Shown here: positions 1-13,853 of the stretch, piece by piece
Numbering within the stretch: the stretch's first letter is position 1
Layout of the letters: each line of letters opens with the position of its first letter
Assembly (NCBI GenBank): GCA_021613335.1
Contig: JAJTWR010000269.1
Coordinates: forward strand, 346,001-410,000
Source: Whitmania pigra
Taxonomy: Eukaryota; Annelida; Clitellata; Hirudinida; Haemopidae
Direction: 5' to 3'
DNA length: 64,000 nt
The notes under the pieces: generated by a model
Seen by the model: the letters and a program-made list of their open reading frames with translations, nothing else
Databases searched by the model: none
What the model was told of the DNA's origin: nothing
Translations under genes and position numbers: made by a program

Positions 1-3000
1 ATTTTGCTACGTCGAGCGCATCCAATTCGAAGGAATCTCTGGCTATGTTCGGTGGAAATCTGGTCGACGTGAGTGACTCATTAATATTAATGCGTTTTAA
101 TCGTAACCATTAGCATCCTACATTACACGAACATAGTTGACTGATTAATATTTATATATGTTCTGACCATAATCATTTTTGTATTGCTTTGTGTTACATA
201 ATTCATGATGCATTGAGTTGTGAGGATGTCATCATGCCTACAATGTTTGCTTCGTTAGTACTGCCTACTGCTATGCATATTATCTGCTTTCTTGTTGGAT
301 AAAAATTATTTATTAAATTACAAGTTATTAAAGAATAAATAATTGAAATAATAATTGAAAAATTATTTATTAAATTACAAATTATTAAAGAATAATAATT
401 GAAATAATAATTGAAAAATTATTTATTAAATTACGAATTATTAATGAATAATAATTGAAATAATAATTGAAAAATTATTTCATCACTGCATTATTGCTCA
501 TCAAGAACCATCTTTAACTTGACCTTCAAAACGTTCCTTCAGTTTGTGTGCAGTGAGATTGAAGATCAAAAGTCGAAGGTTTATGCCACTGCAGCCCTCC
601 ACGCGTGCCTCGTTCACTCGGACGACACCCTCTCGGACTTAAGACTTCTCAGTTCCACGTGCGACGTTGTTCTCCTGACTCGGAAACTTTTGTCCGCGCT
701 CGTACATGACGAAGAAAGGATGGAATCGGAGTGGAGGTTCTTGTGGTTCTATGGTGATGATGATGATGATGATGAAGATAATGTTGATGATGATTGATGG
801 ATATTTGTGCAGATAATTTTCTCTAGGATTAGATTGTAAATAAGGGAGATAATGCTTTTTCGTTCAAAACCGATTAATGCCTCGGAACGAAAGCATCGAG
901 ATTTTTGCAACTACTTTTCATAAATAGTCGCGATGTTTTGCAAACTGAGTAGAAGTCAACGTGGACATTTAACGAGCCGACATGAATAATTAATGATTCA
1001 AAATGAATAATTAACGAGCAACAAGAATAATGGTGATGACAATTGATCGTCATTAATTAACAAAATATCTGCATTACAGTCTGTTCATCTTCAAGCGGAT
1101 GCTGAGAAGTTCGAACTACTTGCAAGATGTCTGGGAGTCGATGATGGTCAAGGAAAGGTTGGAGGAGTTGATGATATTAACAATAATAAAATAATAATTA
1201 AATAATTAATGACAATAATAAAATGATAATAATAATAATACAAGATAATAAAACAATAATGCCAATTAACAAAAATATAATAAAAATAAATTATTATTAT
1301 TATCAGTGTAATCAATTGATCTTTTATAATGTAGTTATTAAAGAAAAAAATAGAAAGCAATTTTGTTATGATGGTACAGTATCTGCAATATTGACATTTG
1401 CAATGCAATGATTGGCAGACTAAATTTTTATTTAATTATAACTTAATTTTTAATTTTGATGTTATTTATTTTTTTTTAAATTAAAATTACCGTACTGTAT
1501 TACAATGGCTTTGCAACCCTATAGTGAGTTCAATGTCTTGTTTGCATACAACACGACACATCAACAGAACAACAACGGGACAACATAACAAAACAACTTT
1601 GCATTTTTTAGTATCTTCACCATCGAGGTCCTTGCCTCCGAATGCGAGTCTCTCATCAACCGATCGACAGAGCCAAAACGTTCCCTTGCGAGCGTCTGCC
1701 ACCAATCGAACCTCGACTTCCTCTGCCTCGAGCTTTCCAATCGGATGGCTTCCTTCGTCCGAGGTGAAGGCCAGGTCACCGATGCCGAAGTTAGTTTTGA
1801 ACTCTCGAACTTTGGTCGTCTCTATTAGTTGAGATTGAATTTTATGGTTAAGTTATAAAAATTGGATTAAATAAGATTGCCTCTCTGATGCTTTGCCTAA
1901 TCATGCTTCCTTGTATGTACTTCCTGTGACAATTTTTAGTTTTGGTAATTAGACACCGGTCTTGCTGATTGTCGAGTTGCCTATTGAGTAATTAATTATA
2001 ATATCAATTAACTAACTAATTAATATAATAACAACAACAATATTATGAATTCATTAAAGAACTGCACTCATATCCTCCTGGACTTCTTGAGTCAAGCATC
2101 GGCATGCTTCCAAAGTCTAACTGCAATGAAGAATACGACATCACTTCTCAGGGAATCCATAGGTTGGATGTTCAATTCCTGGCAATGCTCAAGATAATAA
2201 TTAGATAATTTAAAATTATTGAATCATACACTTGCATCGAACTGTTTTTTTTAAATTTTGACTGAACTTTTATATGATTTAATTAATTTTTTGTCACATT
2301 TTATCATAGAGAAACGTTTTTTTGAATCTTAAAAAATTATTAAAAAAAAAAGATCATTAAAAGCATTTTGTTGATTGCTTCCATCTATTAATCAGTTAAT
2401 CGATCATTTATTCTATTGGTCAATCAATCGATCTTATTCTATCAATCAATCAATCTTTTCTATCAGTCAATCGATCAATCCATCCCTTCATTAGCATTCA
2501 CCTACTCCCTTTATTAATTTACATCTACATGACTTTTCGTGCGCCTCGTATACCTAATTTTTTAAAATTCACCCGTTCCCACCTTTCAGACCTCCTGAAC
2601 ATTCTCCAATCTGCCTCCAAACAGAAGGATGCAATTGCCAGAGAGGAAGCAATTCTCCTGTCGGAGATCAAACGAGACGTCGTCAGGTTGATCTCCAACC
2701 TCGTCTACAGGAACAAGGAGCATCAGGACTTGGTTCGTCGAGACGGATTGCTTTACGGGCATTCTGATATCTTTTGCCATGCGTTTTTCTTAAATTTTAT
2801 TTGTTTATTTATTTTTTTAATTTCTAAAATTTACAATATTTTAAGCGATTGCAGTTTCAATATAAATTTTTTTTTTTTGTAATTATTTTTATTGCTTTGT
2901 TTAATTACCTTTTAATAATAAGTGTAATATTAAAATAATTCTAAATTAAATTATTATTTTTTTATTTAACATGAAATATCTTTTAAACCCGTGCAGATGA

Positions 3001-3620
3001 GGGACAGCGGTGGTTTCAACCTCATCCTCAATATGACCACCATCGATCCAAACTGCCCAAGTTAGTCGCGTCATAGATTTCTTTAACAACAATTATAATA
3101 ATAATAATTATAATAATAATAATAATATTAATTATAAAAGCAATAGTAACAACATAGTTAATTCTGCCACACTTATTTCATCGATAACCATGCGACATTA
3201 TTTAATGTGCATTTATATATTTTTTAATTATATTGATTTTGGCATCACCTTCGAACTGTTCTTAGGCATGTGCGCACGTATTTATCCAACTCTAGACTGA
3301 CTGTTCTACCGGTATCAGCTCGCATAACACATGAGGCTATTCGCCAATGGCATAATTACATAATGTAATTACATAATTATTTAACCTCATAATCATTTCC
3401 CCTCCCTCTCATTAAAATTCTAACCAATCAACCCCCAGCAATCCAGCAGTGGGCTCTCTTCACCATAAACAATCTGTGCGAGGACAATGACGAGAACAGA
3501 AAGTTCATCTCTGACCTTAAACTCGAGAGGGTGGCAGACGTCTCGAAGGAGCTTAAGAAGGCAGGGGTCAAGGTAGAGGTCAAAGATGGAAAGCTCCATT
3601 TCTTGAAGCCCGATGAATAG
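1..3620 (+). CDS. ATXN10: Ataxin-10 homologue, 3' portion (gene starts before the window)
   Basis: Eight exons give 331 in-phase codons including the stop: 1-68 (read from base 3), 543-736, 1080-1157, 1612-1774, 2060-2162, 2590-2732, 2997-3060 and 3439-3620 (TAG). Ataxin-10 is a cytoplasmic armadillo/HEAT-like scaffold linked to cytokinesis, cilia and neuronal survival. The match is to its C-terminal half: an ESEW motif before a helix-rich segment, then LLRESIDLLNILQ, RLISNLVYRNKEHQDL, GGFNLILNMTTIDPN, QWALFTINNLCEDNDENR and a short tail ending LHFLKPDE. The signature Ataxin-10 C-terminal domain (NLCYKN-like, then TEW.IYAIRNLTE-like) is intact to the stop, so the gene looks functional. All seven visible junctions agree in phase. 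The N-terminal armadillo repeats lie outside the window. The identification is confident; the start of the 543 exon is the least certain boundary. Confidence 0.9.
300..478. repeat. Tandem repeat, about 57 bp x 3, in ataxin-10 intron
   Basis: Three near-identical AT-rich copies of a unit built around ATTATTTATTAAATTAC and AATAATTGAAATAATAATTG follow each other directly. They lie in the intron between the exons ending at 68 and starting at 543. No coding content is seen. Confidence 0.8.
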
Positions 3621-3827
3621 GAATAATAATGAATGACAGAATGCCATTGTGAGTCACGATGCCAATGATGCTATGATGGATACGGTGCCCCATGAATTTA
3701 TTTATCAGTATTATTGTTATTGTTTATTATTATTATTATTATTATTTTTGTTATTATTATTATTATTGTTTGATATATTTATTTTGTTTATTATATTATT
3801 ATGTTACAATAAGTCACCTGTGCAAAA

Positions 3828-3833
3828 AATAAA
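3828..3833 (+). promoter_or_regulatory. Poly(A) signal AATAAA of ataxin-10
   Basis: A canonical AATAAA sits about 210 bases after the ataxin-10 stop codon, beyond a TTA-rich 3' UTR. It is the best candidate for the mRNA 3' end, but no transcript evidence is available here. Confidence 0.5.
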
Positions 3834-4538
3834 ATTCACTCAAAATAAACCTAAACTGTCTCCTGGTTGTAACGGATGGGTTTGCTGAATTTGAAAATAT
3901 TAATAATTATTTGAAAGCTGAAGAGAATAATAATAATAATAAATATAATAATAATAATAATATTGCAATAATTTTAGTTTCACGTTAATTAGTAAGTGAT
4001 TGGAAAGTATTAGTTATTAGCTTGTTAGGGCTTAGTGGCTTACCCCTTGAAGCGGACCATTTTGACCTTATGAGTTCGCCTCAGGTCAACACTGTCCACA
4101 AATGGAAAACCTCTTTATCTTTACAATCCTTACTGTCTAACGATCTAGACGATAGTGGACAATTGTAATTAGGCAGGTAACTAACTGGCTAACACGTATA
4201 ATGCTCCCGAACGCGAACAAATGCACTAAGCGCAGTTTTCCCAGAGCGAAAAGCGCGCTGAACCCATGCAGACGTCTCGTCTATACCTATTTTGATTTCT
4301 ACGTTTCGACTTTTTATTTATTTATTAAAACAAAATTTTTTTTTTTATTCCTTCTAAATGAGAATCTTCGAACAAGCTTTTGATGGATCGCTCCCTCATG
4401 AACGTAAGACAGGCAAGGGCTTTATATTTCGGCCTGTAGAATCCTAGAATTGATTAAAGCCACGAATAAGTTAATAAATTAACTAAATCGCACGACGCCG
4501 AACCTCCCACGAAATTTGTCAGCCCCGACGACATCGAA
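3834..4538. other. Convergent intergenic spacer
   Basis: This separates the 3' ends of ataxin-10 (+) and the WSC membrane protein (-). It holds short AAT runs and a moderately GC-richer stretch at about 4030-4200. I see no supported gene in it. Confidence 0.5.
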
Positions 4539-6707
<2,169 letters not shown>

Positions 6708-6750
6708 CTAATGACAAAATGGACGACTGAATTAATCCATTTCCTCTCAT

Positions 6751-7701
6751 GTTTGCGCTCGTCTGCTGCTATGTTAGCGCGCGGCGGGAAACGAGAAAAT
6801 AATAAGGTTTTGCTTAAAGCTATTTTGAGAGATTTTTCATTTACGCCTCGATTTGTGGTGATCGTATTTGTGTTTAGAAGGAGATTAGAAATACTTTCAT
6901 GCTGTCATGAAATAAGATGGATTTTCAATTAAATATAAAACCTTTTCGTGTGCTGGCACACCCATTTATTTATGGGGGGTTAGGGATGGGTCTAACTAAG
7001 CCCCTCCATAAATTGTTAAATAAAACATTTAATAGTAACATCTATGTTATTAACTGGTTTTAGTTAACAATATCTCGATATTACAAGATTATCATTAGAA
7101 AAATCATCTGTGAAAACCATGCGAAATCTTAAAAAAACTCAAAATCTCTTCAGAAAAAGTTTAAATTATTATCATCATTATTATTACTAATATTATTTAT
7201 TGTTATTTATGTGAAAAGTAGTTCACGAAAAGAAAAAATAGCTTCGAGCTGTGAAATGGTAACAGCCACTGAAATATGAGAGCATCTTTTTGCAACGTCG
7301 AGATAAAATTCATTTTAATGAAATTACTTTTAATGTTTTATTTTTTTGTTATCAAAAATAGACTCGAGTCACAAATGCATGACGTATCATTAAAATAATT
7401 AAAATATACTAGAATGTTAAATATTAGTTATTACAGCACGTAAGCAAGCCCTCGTTAACATATTTTAAATAAATAATTTTTTTTACATCCCTACTATTCA
7501 GCTAACCTGAATATTTTGCCATATTGGTAATTTATGTGATTTTTAGCATTCAAACTTAGTTCGTAAGCACTTTATGCATAGCTTAAGACTTTAAGTCGCC
7601 ATATAAATGAACTATTATTATTATTATGTTATTATAATAAATGTTATTCATTATAGTTATTACTATTATTATTATTATTATTACTGTTATTATTATTATT
7701 A

Positions 7702-7747
<46 letters not shown>

Positions 7748-7795
7748 GTTATAACCAATTCATGACATCATCTTAGAGTTTCAGAGACTTTACGT
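6751..7795. other. Intergenic region between the WSC gene and the 7796-8563 gene
   Basis: AT-rich sequence with a small GC-richer patch at about 6770-6795 (GCGCGCGGCGGG), which could mark the promoter of the minus-strand WSC gene. A (TTA)n run covers about 7615-7750. No coding exon was recognised. Confidence 0.45.
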
Positions 7796-8563
7796 CTAGG
7801 TACCAATGTAAGTCGTTGGTATGTAGACGTATGTTGCAAGAGAGATTTCCTCTTGTCCCTGTAGTCGGGGTCGAGGAACGATTGAATCAGCATCAATGTT
7901 TTCCCCGCCGAGGTCGATCTCTGACCTAGCTTGACCCCCGCTTTCTAATGACCTTTCCCGTCTGTGGAGGTCAACAAAGGAGAAAGTCTTCTGGGAAGAA
8001 GAAGCGTCAGAATTGTTCTTGTAGAATCTTCGCTCATCCATGTCGGTAGAAATTGGAAAACTCATTGGATGCCAAAGTTTGGCCAGTGGCTGTAGAAAGT
8101 ATGAAACAAAAGAATCTCCTAAATGTGTTGTTGCCATTAGTTGTTGGGCTCTCAAAGCAAGTGGTGTGTCGAGGTATTGGGGTCTAATGTTGCCCGCTGT
8201 GTCGAAAATGTTCAACCGATTGCGATGCCAATGAATTGAGGAGTTATTCTCAGAATTGTTCAGACGGTTTAGCAGCTCTAAATACCTTTTTCTGAGCTTG
8301 AGTCTGTTTTTATGAGCTTGTAATGACTGATAAAAGAAAATTGTGCTTTTGCGAAGTTTCGAAGACGTGAAATTCGGTTTTCTTAAACTCGTAAATAAAA
8401 CTTTGTAGCCATCGGCTACTTTGTTGGAATGATAAAATGACCTATTAACTTTTATATTATGAATGTTTAAATTTCTCTCTTTTAGATTAAAAGTAAGACA
8501 TTCGCCGCTTCTACAGAAATAAACGACGATCAACGACAAAAATACGGACGCAGACGACAACAT
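7796..8563 (-). CDS. Predicted secreted protein, 255 aa, unknown family
   Basis: Uninterrupted minus-strand frame starting with a clear signal peptide (MLSSASVFLSLIVVYFC, cleavage near residues 18-22). The mature part is basic and lysine/arginine-rich in its first half, with several N-glycosylation sequons (NRS, NFT, NNS). One possible dibasic site, RKR, precedes YLELLNRLNN at about residue 93. The second half is acidic. There are few cysteines and no transmembrane segment. Single-exon structure is unusual beside its intron-rich neighbours. I do not recognise the family. It could be a prohormone or an extracellular protein, but there is no repeated peptide and no Gly-Lys-Arg amidation site, so a neuropeptide call is not supported. 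The ATG at 8563 is chosen because the signal peptide follows immediately. Confidence 0.6.
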   Translation of the reverse strand: MLSSASVFLSLIVVYFCRSGECLTFNLKERNLNIHNIKVNRSFYHSNKVADGYKVLFTSLRKPNFTSSKLRKSTIFFYQSLQAHKNRLKLRKRYLELLNRLNNSENNSSIHWHRNRLNIFDTAGNIRPQYLDTPLALRAQQLMATTHLGDSFVSYFLQPLAKLWHPMSFPISTDMDERRFYKNNSDASSSQKTFSFVDLHRRERSLESGGQARSEIDLGGENIDADSIVPRPRLQGQEEISLATYVYIPTTYIGT

Positions 8564-9081
8564 TTCAAGATGAATTCCTGCCCTCGGGAATATCTAAACA
8601 AACCGAGAACTTTAAATTCGGTCAAAATTTTTAAAATAAATATTCGCAAAGAAAAAAACTTTCATAGATTTAAAAATTCGACTTTGACAAAACAAGGAAC
8701 TACAATCTGTCGAAGAAGTTGACAACTTTCGCCCCACTTAGGTTGCCACGGGAGACCAGCCGAAATAATAGTCAGGGCGTGTCGAAATCAGCAATTTTTA
8801 AAGAATTATTTGTTTTATTTTTGAATTTATTAGGTAATATCGTTTTATACAAACACTGTATTTTTGCGATTTGCAGAAAGGTTTTCAAATTTTGTCTCAT
8901 TATATCCTAAAACGGGATCTTCCTCGGCGAGCAAAATACGGCAGACGTTTTGCGCCGTTTTGTTTATTTTTTGGGACGATCAGTTCAAAAACTTTCAAAT
9001 TACGTTCGCTCCATCACTTCAGATTTGAATGAAATTTCACACAAGAGAGTTCAAATAAGTCACAAGAAAAGACGGGTTGAC
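8564..9081. other. Upstream intergenic sequence
   Basis: Sequence 5' of the minus-strand secreted-protein gene. It probably contains its promoter, but no TATA box or other motif could be assigned with confidence. Confidence 0.35.
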
Positions 9082-9205
9082 GACATTGTGGGTGGAATGA
9101 CATTGTGGGTTGAATGACATTGTGGGTTGAATGACATTGTGGGTTGAATGACATTGTGGATTGAATGACATTGTGGGTTGAATGACATTGCTGGTTGAAT
9201 GTGTG
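9082..9205. repeat. 17-bp tandem repeat, about 7 copies
   Basis: Units close to GACATTGTGGGTTGAAT repeat with single-base variants. The translations are repeats only, and the array is intergenic. Confidence 0.9.
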
Positions 9206-9452
9206 TTTCAATCAAATCTTAGGCTGCATTTAGTGAATTGTTTTGACGACGTAGTTTTATATGATTTCGTGCTTTGAACAAAAATAGAAAGTGAAAGTTG
9301 ATTTAAAAAACAAAATAAATAAATAAAAAACGATACAAAATTGATATCTTAAAAAGAATTCATTGCCGTATAATAAAAAATTCATTTTCATTAAATCATA
9401 ATTTGCCAATAAAACCAAATGAGATTTTGAAGGACGCAAGTTATCAGTCACG

Positions 9453-9615
9453 TTGGGACAAGAATATTGTGATGGCGATGATGATAGTGATGCAAATGAT
9501 GATGATGACGATAATGATAGTGATGTTAATGAGGATGATGATGAAGGTGATGATAGCAATGTGATGGTGATGCTGATCATAATAATTAACGAATACGTAG
9601 TAATGATGACGATGT
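9453..9615. repeat. Imperfect (GAT)n microsatellite
   Basis: Interrupted GAT/GAC-rich tract producing acidic open frames with no other coding sign. Intergenic. Confidence 0.85.
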
Positions 9616-9765
9616 TGTTGAAGAGTAAATCGTCAGGTCAATTAATTCAAATTTATCGTGAAATTTTGTCGAATCTCTTCAGTAATAAATCAACCTTTAT
9701 TTATCCTTGAATCATCTTTTTACCATACATCTTTCTGTTCTTTTTCCGTTCTCTTTTTCGAGTGC

Positions 9766-9876
9766 CATCCATACATCCATCCATCCATCCATCCATCCAT
9801 CCATCCATCCATCCATCCATCCATCCATCCATCCATCCATCCATCCATCCATCCATCCATCCATCCATCCATCCAT

Positions 9877-9910
<34 letters not shown>

Positions 9911-10000
9911 GTCCATCCGTCCATCCGTCCATCCGTCCATCCGTCCATCCGTCCATCCGTCCATCCGTCCATCCGTCCATCCGTCCATCCGTCCATCCAT
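9766..10000. repeat. (ATCC)n array passing into a CCGTCCAT higher-order array
   Basis: About 130 bases of pure ATCC are followed by about 100 bases in which every second unit is CCGT, giving an 8-bp CCATCCGT repeat. This suggests that one mutated unit was amplified later. The Pro-Ser-Ile-His open frames are artefacts. The same tetranucleotide in reverse complement forms the array at 60415-60815. Confidence 0.95.
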
Positions 10001-10119
10001 CAATCAATTTTCTCTCTACTTAGACACTTTTTCATCCACTCATCCATCACGCCTTAGAAACAAGATTCGGAAACCATCCCAGCAAAGAATTGTAAATTAC
10101 AGCATCAACAGACATTAAC

Positions 10120-10960
10120 AACTGTTTTTTTTATTGAAAAACTGTGGTTCATGTTCTGGAGGCGCTTCTAAATTCGGAAAAAAATGCAAGGAATTCCTGA
10201 TTCTGGAGACTTTGCGAGGAACAGGGTCAATGCTAATCGAAAGCTGATCATATGTCACTCGATTAATATGCATAAGAGCTATTTTTACGAGATTTCATTA
10301 TAATTTATCATCCCGCCCACGTTATAATTTATCAGCAGCTAATTATAATAAATCAGGCATGTTTAAATGAATTATTTAAATTAATAATTTAAATATTAAA
10401 GAGATAGGAACAATAATTGAAATATTAAATAATATTCATTAAAAATTTAAAAATAAAAATGTAGGTGCTATTTTAAGAGATTTTATTATAATTTATCAAT
10501 GGAAAATTATAATAAAACAAATTTAAATTATTAATTTAAATAAATATAAATAAATAATAAAAAGTATAATAAGTATAATAAAAAAATATAAAAATAAATA
10601 AATTAATAATTTAAATATTATATAGCGTTCGAAAATATTAACAAGTCAAATATTACGTAATCTTCATTAAATAATAAATAATAATAAATTAATTATATTA
10701 TATTATAAATACCTTACCAACCTTGAAAACGCGATGCCACAAAAATAAAAGAATGAAAAAAGGTCAGCCTACTAGTATCGAGGGGTCGTGCCTAAAATAG
10801 ACAAATATTTCCATTTTCGTACCCATCCTCACGAATGTAAGATAGTATGAGGGAAGAGTGACTCACGAATAAAAGTCATTAACAAGTTAACATGGAGGAC
10901 ACGTAACATGGCTACTGGATAAGGGCGTTTCGGAAAAGAAATTGACCAAGCAGGAACAAC
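10120..10960. other. AT-rich intergenic spacer
   Basis: Mostly A/T with short repeated TTATAATTTATCA and AATAATTTAAATA motifs. No gene is recognised. Confidence 0.4.
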
Positions 10961-10964
10961 AACA

Positions 10965-11392
<428 letters not shown>

Positions 11393-11412
11393 TGTGACAT
11401 CCCTTCAATGCC

Positions 11413-11420
11413 TATAAAAG
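11413..11420 (+). promoter_or_regulatory. TATA box (TATAAAAG) of the candidate neuropeptide gene
   Basis: TATAAAAG in a locally GC-richer patch, 50 bases before a strong donor (CTGAG|GTGAGC at 11470/11471). This fits a transcription start near 11440-11450 and a short non-coding exon ending at 11470. Spacing and motif are as expected for a TATA promoter. Confidence 0.65.
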
Positions 11421-11845
11421 GAGTCGGATGCCAAGGAAAATCATGAACTCGGCTTCGGATTTGAACTGAGGTGAGCAAGAAAAATATGGAAAATACTAAT
11501 TTAGGCTTAAAATAACTTGTTTATTTATTTAATTATCTATTTATTTGTTTTACTGCTCTGTCGCTAGGATATCATATTTTAATATTTAATATAACAGAGT
11601 TGTAAGACATTAAATTAATAATTTGTTTGTTTTAGCCAATTATATGTTTTCTACTAGCTTAATTTCAAGTGACAATTAACCGTAATGATAAATAAAGTAC
11701 GAATAATAGAATGATAATAAATAATTAATTCGATAAAATCTTACAATTTATATCCTTTTAGGTTTATAACCTTATATGACTTTGTTAATAATATTATTTT
11801 ATTTATTTTATTTTTAAATCTTCAGCCAAATCTAACACCATAGTC

Positions 11846-12468
11846 ATGAAAAACCAGATGAGCCTCGTTTTCCTGTTTGTATTTTTCACTTTTGAAGTCG
11901 TTTCACTGATTATCGGAGGTTCGTGAAATTTCATCATTTTCAATGCCTTTGAAATTATACATTATATAATGTTGGAACATTTGTTTATTTGATTTAAAAT
12001 AAAATAAAAATTAAATAGAAAATAAAAAATACCTTTATAAAATCTAATTAAAAACATTTAAATAAAATATTTAAGTAAATTCAGAATATTCATAACATCA
12101 GATAATAAATGAAGCAATTTAATCATCCGCTCTGATTAAACCCAGCACAAGCCAGCAGGGAATACCCCTCAGAAAACCTCGACATTTTCGAAAAGCTATC
12201 TGCCCCCACATTTGTCTCCTCAGACAGGGGCTGTTTGGACAACGGTGCCCTCAACCTGGGTGGAAAAATGGAAAGGCCATCCTTGGAAGAACAACTCATT
12301 GTTGACCCATACTACAGGTCCTTGATCCTCGGCAGAGGCAGAGATGGAGATTTCGATCTCGATTCTGCCTACGAGGGCGTCAGGAAGCGAGCCCCCGATA
12401 CCGTCAAGTCGTCTGCCTCGCTTAGATATGCTGGCCTTGGAAAGAGGAGTTTAAAGGTCAAGTTTTAG
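11846..12468 (+). CDS. Small secreted precursor, candidate neuropeptide (131 aa)
   Basis: Two coding exons, 11846-11918 and 12146-12468, agree in phase and follow a 5' UTR exon ending at 11470 and an acceptor at 11825. Exon 1 is nearly all signal peptide (MKNQMSLVFLFVFFTFEVVS). Exon 2 begins AQASREYPSENLDIF, has a single cysteine (DRGCLDNG), and near the C-terminus carries VRKR, then a segment ending SLRYAGL, then GKR and a short SLKVKF tail. KR...GKR is the pattern for a prohormone-convertase-released, C-terminally amidated peptide, so one peptide of about 17 residues ending in RYAGL-amide is predicted. The ending only loosely resembles allatostatin-A or other Leu-amides, and I do not recognise the family. 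Alternatives are a small secreted protein with chance basic sites. Confidence 0.65.
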
Positions 12469-12580
12469 AAAGTAGAAGTGAAAGTACTGTGAAAATGGAA
12501 TTCCTGGATAGGATTTGTTTTATTTAGGCATACATGTCAGATAATTTTAGAATTGAAGTTTAATCGATTTTCTGATAATT

Positions 12581-12586
12581 AATAAA
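12581..12586 (+). promoter_or_regulatory. Poly(A) signal AATAAA of the candidate neuropeptide gene
   Basis: AATAAA about 113 bases after the stop codon at 12468. With the TATA box at 11413 it brackets a compact transcription unit of about 1.2 kb. Confidence 0.55.
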
Positions 12587-12924
12587 CGTTTTACTAAAAC
12601 ATCGACATGATGTTGTTAATTCAAACTCATCTTCTTCTTCGCTGTGTTTCAGCTTGATTATCGGTTTTTGGAGATGTTTTTGATGACACATTTACCATTT
12701 ATCAGAGTCATTCAGAGGAAATATGATATTTAAAATAAATATTTAAAATATAGTTTTAAAAAAAATCAAAACTAACCTAACGTTTTAATATTTTATTTTA
12801 TTTTATTTATTTTATTTCAACAAATAAAAACTCATAAATGACCATCAGCACAAATTAAAATCATTTAGTGTACAGATATAAAGTGCGTAGAAAATATGAA
12901 GTCATCAATTTGTTAGATACTTTT

Positions 12925-13250
12925 TTTTAAATCACTGTTGGATACACAACTTTAAATTTACTATGCATTGTGGAGCTGATAATATCTGGGGCAGAGAGTA
13001 CCAGAGTAGTGGACCAATTGTTTTGGCATAGACCATTCGAGTAAGACCACAAAGTGCGAGATCAAGTGAGAGGTCGGAATTAGGGGATGTCGCCTTGCGT
13101 GAAGTTGTCCTGGAATCACAAATCATGGATGAGGCGAGCCTAATCGAGTGTCTTGAATCCGACTTTCTGAAGTATGCTAATGTAAACTAGAGTTCGCAAT
13201 CCTGGAATGGCTTTTGGGAAAAACCCTTTGGACAAGTTCGATCTTTGTTA
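12925..13250 (-). mobile_element. Non-LTR (LINE) retrotransposon fragment, reverse-transcriptase C-terminal region
   Basis: Read on the minus strand with at least one stop or frame slip, the translation follows the region after the reverse-transcriptase domain of CR1/Jockey-type elements. A VQR...IPGLRTLVY stretch is followed by a segment rich in basic residues, then LTRMVYAKTIGPLLWYSLP, the counterpart of the usual RxxxFxxxAPxLWNSLP motif. Only this 3' part of the second ORF is present; endonuclease and catalytic RT motifs are absent. A dead, 5'-truncated copy is the simplest reading. Confidence 0.7.
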
Positions 13251-13853
13251 TGGGGGGGAAGGGCTTCAGGGAAGCAAAATTCGAGGTTTAACAATTAAAC
13301 AAGTTTAATATGCTCTGGTCAATATTCGCTTGTCTCTTAGAGACATCACCTGAAAATTAGGCATGTTCTGAAAATTCTGAATTAGGACTTGTGAATGTGA
13401 ATGATGATGTCAATATGGGTTAAAAGTGAGTTTAATATTAATGAGGACACCAAGATCCAATCCCCTACAATGGTGCATTCCGACCACGCACTACAGGTGT
13501 GATAAATATAAAATAGTGGCTTTTATAGTATTAATCCTGACTAATTTGTTAACAATGGTTTAACTTAAATTTGTTTGATTGTTGTAAAATAATTTGCCCA
13601 ACATTTTTGGAATATTATATTAGCATAATATCGGTATTACTTAATTGCTAATGTGTTTATTGTAAATGGTGAACAAATTATTAATTACATTTAAAATTTA
13701 AAACGGCTAGACATTTATAATTTAATTTATAGCAATCTGTTTTTAGAGTTTTTGGCACAAGTCACGTGTGATCGTCAATTTTCGTCTAAAAGATTTCGCC
13801 AACAATAGTAACGGATTTTGAAAAGAGCTCCTAAGAATAACTGAAAATACAAC
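13251..13853. other. Intergenic sequence 5' of the LRR gene
   Basis: AT-rich, with no recognised exon. It must hold the promoter of the gene starting at 13854, but no clear TATA box was assigned. Confidence 0.35.

Noticed and set aside
1..68. Exon of an ionotropic glutamate receptor (frame 2 reads ...RIQFEGISGYVRW)
   Set aside because: Frame 3 reads as ataxin-10 and ends in phase 0, exactly matching the phase-0 start at 543; frame 2 does not continue into any receptor exon downstream.
1148..1411. Open frames between ataxin-10 exons, both strands
   Set aside because: AAT-rich intronic sequence with no motif; the real exon here is 1080-1157 in a different frame.
2060..2162. Alternative frame with a plausible PPGLLESSIG-like reading
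   Set aside because: Its phase does not fit the exon at 2590, whereas the LLDFLSQ...LLRESI frame fits both sides and aligns with ataxin-10.
9701..10118. Open frames of Pro-Ser-Ile-His or Met-Asp-Gly-Trp repeats (also at 60352-60924)
   Set aside because: They are direct translations of the ATCC/GGAT tetranucleotide array, open in several frames on both strands.
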